Shown here: positions 60,990 to 64,000 of the stretch, piece after piece
Layout of the letters: the number at the start of each line of letters is the position of its first letter
Position numbering within the stretch: the stretch's first letter is position 1
Assembly: GCA_963822255.1 (NCBI GenBank)
Contig: CAWGGV010000002.1
Span: 124,001-188,000, forward strand
Direction of reading: 5' to 3'
Origin: UBA7803 sp963822255
GTDB lineage: Bacteria; Pseudomonadota; Gammaproteobacteria; Pseudomonadales; Azotimanducaceae
DNA: 64,000 bases
Made by a program: the position numbers and the translations under genes
Notes under the pieces: generated by a model
What the model was told of the DNA's origin: nothing
Seen by the model: the letters and a program-made list of their open reading frames with translations, nothing else
Databases searched by the model: none

Positions 60990-62252
60990 ATGAACGCGGG
61001 CCCCGAGCGCGCGCCTTTCAGCGGCTGGCGCGTCATCGCCGTTCTCTCCGTGGCCCAGGGCTGCGGGGTGGGCCTGCTGCAGATCTACGGGCCGTTCGTG
61101 AATTCACTCATGGACGCGTTCCACCTGAGCGCCGCCGCCGTCGGCAGCGGCATGTCCATCTTCGTGGCGACGTTCACCGGGGTCGGCCCGCTGCTCGGAC
61201 GGTACGTCGACCGGGGGATCGTCCGCCTGATGATGCAGGTCGGCGTGCTCGTCATGCTGGCCGGGGTCCTGGTCATCGCCAACGCGGAGGCGCCCTGGCA
61301 GCTCGCCGCCGGCATGGCCCTCGCGTCCCTCGGACTCGCCATGTTCGGGCCCATTCCTGCGAACGTCACGGCCATGCACTGGTTCGCCCTGCACCGCGGC
61401 ACCGCCATCGCCGTGGTGGCGGCCGGCGCGGCGGTGGCCGGCTTCGGCTTGCCGCCGCTCTCCGCCTGGCTTATCGACAGCTACGGATGGCGCACGGCGC
61501 TGGCAGGTATCGGCACGGCCGCAGCCGTCATCGCGCTGCCGGCACTGTTCTTCGGGCTGATCCCCCGTCCGGAAGCCGTGGGACAGAGGCCCGACGGATT
61601 GCCCGCGCCGAGTGTGGTTGTGGGTCCGGTTGCCCCCGGCGCCGACGATCCCGCGCCAGGCTGGCTGGCCACGCGCGACTTCTGGCTCCTGTCGGTGGGT
61701 ATATCGCTGATTTTCGCCGTGCCCATCGGCCTCGGCCTGTATCTCGTCCCGCTCCTGGTCGAGCAGGGCGTGGCCGCCCCACGAGCCGCCCTGGCGCTCT
61801 CCGTCGCGGCCGTGTTCGGGTTCGTCGGCACCCTCGGCGCCGGCTTTTTCGCCGATCGCTTCCCGCCGAAGCGGGTGCTGCTCGCCCTGCTCGTAGTGTT
61901 CGCCATCTCCAACGGATCGCTCGCCATCTGGCCGGGGTTCTGGGTGGCGATGATCGCCGCTGCAGGCATGGGGCTCGGCACGGGCGGGGCGGGGCCCTTT
62001 CTGCCGCTGCTGGCGGGGCTGCGCTTCGGTGCCCCGTTGGTCGGCCGGATCATGGGCGTGCAGGGCGTCATTGCGCTGCCGCTGCTCGCGGCTGCCGCGC
62101 CCACGGCGGGCGTGATGCGGCAGATCACCGGCCATTACGAGCCGACGTTCCTCGGCGCCGCCGTGGTGCTCGTCGCGGCCGGCGCCGTGCTGGCGTGCTT
62201 CTCCGTGCACCCGCCGCCGTCGAAGGACGTCACTCGACCCGGTGGCCCATAG
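60990..62252 (+). CDS. MFS transporter
   Basis: A 420-residue, 12-helix major facilitator. The N-terminal half includes GVGPLLGRYVDRG (loop 2-3 motif A variant), and the second half VGTLGAGFFADRFPPKRVL. The central loop (about residues 195-225) is Pro-rich. It resembles monocarboxylate/oxalate-formate-type transporters. ATG 60990 is 11 bases after the HpaB-like stop, so import of that enzyme's substrate is a reasonable inference. Confidence 0.9.
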   Translation: MNAGPERAPFSGWRVIAVLSVAQGCGVGLLQIYGPFVNSLMDAFHLSAAAVGSGMSIFVATFTGVGPLLGRYVDRGIVRLMMQVGVLVMLAGVLVIANAEAPWQLAAGMALASLGLAMFGPIPANVTAMHWFALHRGTAIAVVAAGAAVAGFGLPPLSAWLIDSYGWRTALAGIGTAAAVIALPALFFGLIPRPEAVGQRPDGLPAPSVVVGPVAPGADDPAPGWLATRDFWLLSVGISLIFAVPIGLGLYLVPLLVEQGVAAPRAALALSVAAVFGFVGTLGAGFFADRFPPKRVLLALLVVFAISNGSLAIWPGFWVAMIAAAGMGLGTGGAGPFLPLLAGLRFGAPLVGRIMGVQGVIALPLLAAAAPTAGVMRQITGHYEPTFLGAAVVLVAAGAVLACFSVHPPPSKDVTRPGGP

Positions 62253-62305
62253 GCGCGCGGGATACGCGGCCCGGGATCAGTCAGACATCACCTGGGGAGC
62301 CGCCG

Positions 62306-63322
62306 ATGCTGGAGAACGATCGTTCGACCCTCCTGTACTTCGGGGCCGGCGGCGTGGCCCTGGGCGTCGTCGGCAACGCCGTCACCTACTTCATGCTGAT
62401 CTACTACAATCAGGTACTCGGCCTGCCGGCGTACCTGGTGAGCGCAGCGCTCGCCGTTGCGCTGATCTTCGACGCGATCATCGATCCCGTGGTCGGCATG
62501 CTGTCGGACCGGACGCGCACGTCGCTCGGCCGTCGCCACCCGTACGTCTACGTCTCCCTGATTCCGCTGCCGATCACGTACTGGCTGCTGTGGAACCCGC
62601 CGGCCTGGGCGCTGACGTCCGATCACGTCGGGCTTCTCTATCTGACGATCATGCTCATCGGTCTGCGAACGGCACTGGCCTGCTTCGACATCCCTTCGAA
62701 CGCCATGGTGCCGGAGTTGACCCGCGACTACGATCGGCGCACGTCGTTGATGTCGGCGCGAATATCGGCGTCCTGGGTGGCCGGGGTAGCCTTCACCATT
62801 CTGATGTACCGGTTCTTCCTGCAGCCGACGCCGGTACAGCCCAACGGGGCGTTGAACCAGGCCGGTTACCAGCTGGCGAGTTATCTGGGCGCCGGCCTCA
62901 TCTTCGTCGCGATTCTCGCCTCGGCGGTCGGCACCCACCGGCACATACCCACGCTGCGCCAGCGACGGAGCAACGACTCTCTGAATCTGTCCAGCGTGCT
63001 CGCCACGGTGCGAGACGTGTTCGGCAACCGGCCGTTCCGCACGATCATGTCGTTTGCTGGGTGATGCTGTCGTCGCTGATCGCGTCCATGCTCGCCGACG
63101 TGGTCGAGGACGTGCAGTCGAACGGCCCTCCCCCACCTCTCCTCCCAACCTCCAACTTCCCCCCCCTTTCTGCTCCTCCCCCCGACGCGCCACCACCTGG
63201 CTCTCACGTACCTGTCCATCCTCGTGGTATCGATTGCCCTTTGCGCGTTCATCCTGCTGCGCTTCACGCTCGATCGAGCCCAGCACCAGAAGAACCTGGC
63301 GGTGGTCGGCAAAAGCCCCTGA
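62306..63322 (+). pseudogene. GPH-family (sugar-cation symporter-like) MFS transporter with internal deletion
   Basis: From ATG 62306 the first 250 codons encode a typical glycoside-pentoside-hexuronide transporter (IFDAIIDPVVGMLSDRTRTSLGRRHPYVYVS, DIPSNAMVPELTRDYDRRTSLMSAR). A one-base shift near 63,062 stops the frame. MLSSLIASMLADVVEDVQ continues in another frame, then a pyrimidine-rich stretch (63126-63183) replaces roughly 130 expected residues. The true C-terminus (LTYLSILVVSIALCAFILLRFTLDR) follows to a stop at 63320. Not functional as written. Confidence 0.8.
63126..63183 (+). other. Pyrimidine-rich low-complexity tract
   Basis: About 58 bases almost wholly of C and T, including an eight-C run, sit exactly where the GPH transporter lacks its central helices. 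Nothing like it occurs elsewhere in the window. It may be an assembly scar or a true replication-prone insertion. Confidence 0.75.
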
Positions 63323-63382
63323 CGTCCCTCGAGCCGCGGGACCTACGCAATCACGGACGCGTCATGGATCTTCGCGAGGCCT

Positions 63383-64000
63383 TCAGCCCCAGAGCCGATC
63401 GGTTGCGATCGCCGCGCCTTCGGCGAGCGCAGCCAGCTTGCTCCAAGCGACGTCCGGGTCGATGCCCTGAATGCCGACGTGCACGCTGAAGCCGCAGTCC
63501 ACCCCGGCCATGATGCGGTCGCGCCCCACCAGCTTCGCGTAGCGCTCGATGCGTTGGGCGACCAGCTCGGGGTGCTCGATGAAATTCGATTGCGGCTCGA
63601 TCATCCCCGGACAGAGGATCTTGTCCTCCGGCACCCGTACTGTCTCGAACAGCGTCCATTCGTGGGCGTGGCGCGGGTTCGCGGCTTCGAAGAGGATGGT
63701 CCGGGGCTTGGCTTTCCACACCAGATCGATGATCTCGGCCAGCGCCACGTCGCAGTGGTGGGGGCCCGGATAGTTGCCCCAGCACACGTGCATGCGCAGC
63801 TGCTCCGCCGGTACGTTGCGCACCGCGTGATTCAGCGCCTCGATGTTCATGGCCACCCGTCTGCGGTAGCCGGCCGTGTCGAGCTCGGCGTAGGCCGAGT
63901 GCCGGCCCATGGCCAGATCGGGACAGTCGAGCTGCACCGCGGCCCCGGCCGCGGCGATGGCTTCGTACTCGTGGCGCATGGCCTCGGCCACCGCGAACAG
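63383..64000 (-). CDS. Cobalamin-independent methionine synthase II-like methyltransferase, partial
   Basis: The C-terminal 205 residues of a MetE C-terminal-domain-like (UROD/MetE fold) protein; the gene begins beyond the right edge. The zinc set is visible: His and Cys in RMHVCWGNYPGPHH, Glu in ILFEAANPRHAHEW and Cys in IMAGVDCGFSVH. This stand-alone family (COG0620-like) transfers methyl groups, often in catabolic or demethylating pathways rather than methionine synthesis. It converges on the damaged GPH transporter gene. Confidence 0.85.
   Translation of the reverse strand: MFAVAEAMRHEYEAIAAAGAAVQLDCPDLAMGRHSAYAELDTAGYRRRVAMNIEALNHAVRNVPAEQLRMHVCWGNYPGPHHCDVALAEIIDLVWKAKPRTILFEAANPRHAHEWTLFETVRVPEDKILCPGMIEPQSNFIEHPELVAQRIERYAKLVGRDRIMAGVDCGFSVHVGIQGIDPDVAWSKLAALAEGAAIATDRLWG

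Overview
The window looks like chromosomal DNA from a GC-rich (roughly two-thirds G+C) gammaproteobacterium. The pointers are an NsrR-type operator beside a quinol nitric oxide reductase, a textbook gammaproteobacterial LexA box, EpmB, and REP-like palindromes that start TGTGGGAGCG, a type known from pseudomonads and xanthomonads. No rRNA, tRNA, CRISPR array, complete transposon or prophage was seen. The lineage below class level is a guess. A cytochrome P450, a Baeyer-Villiger-type monooxygenase, a luciferase-like monooxygenase and acyl-CoA and aldehyde dehydrogenases suggest an aerobic degrader of lipid-like or terpenoid carbon.

Layout. 0-1.2 kb: PHA synthase pair (phaC cut by the window edge). 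1.3-3.7 kb: DUF4136 lipoprotein, P450, globin. 3.8-10.1 kb: nitric oxide module (norZ, divergent nsrR, nnrS) with an acyl-CoA dehydrogenase, a DUF488 protein and folE. 10.3-11.5 kb: two paralogous DUF6644 membrane proteins and a 41-residue membrane microprotein. 11.6-14.9 kb: frameshifted aldehyde dehydrogenase and a PAS hybrid histidine kinase. 14.9-21.7 kb: transglutaminase / permuted ATP-grasp / alpha-E / DUF2126 cluster. 21.9-25.2 kb: GFA protein, SPOR lipoprotein and a LemA-TPM-TPM operon. 25.3-28.4 kb: monooxygenase and a damaged short-chain dehydrogenase separated by an inverted REP pair. 28.4-33.3 kb: damaged epmB, then a minus-strand operon of methyltransferase, kinase-like/glycosyltransferase ORF and a UDP-sulfoquinovose synthase homologue (candidate sulfolipid locus). 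33.4-36.8 kb: luciferase-like monooxygenase, CsaA, cyclophilin, DUF3667. 36.8-39.8 kb: MgtE, a detached MgtE_N-CBS protein and an MscS-like channel. 40-41.9 kb: thrS. 41.9-57.6 kb: a mosaic surface-glycan region (asparagine-synthase-like protein, formyltransferase, several acetyltransferases, glycosyltransferases, gmd-fcl), interrupted by a LexA-controlled DUF222-HNH nuclease gene. 57.8-64 kb: decayed genes, a VOC protein, an HpaB-superfamily enzyme, two MFS transporters and a MetE-like methyltransferase cut by the right edge.

The main caution is coding integrity. At least ten otherwise conserved genes carry single-base frameshifts or internal deletions, concentrated at 12.9, 17.2-19.0, 27.5-29.9, 38.6, 47.2-48.2, 58.1 and 63.1 kb. 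This pattern suits a draft or metagenome assembly with residual errors at least as well as biological pseudogenes. Such genes are listed as pseudogene with the reconstructed extent and should be read as 'frame broken in this sequence'.

The most interesting items are the SOS-box-controlled DUF222-HNH nuclease, the candidate sulfolipid operon with a kinase-like/glycosyltransferase ORF, REP-like elements lying inside coding sequence, the glycan locus with a formyltransferase, and the poorly characterised permuted ATP-grasp/transglutaminase cluster.
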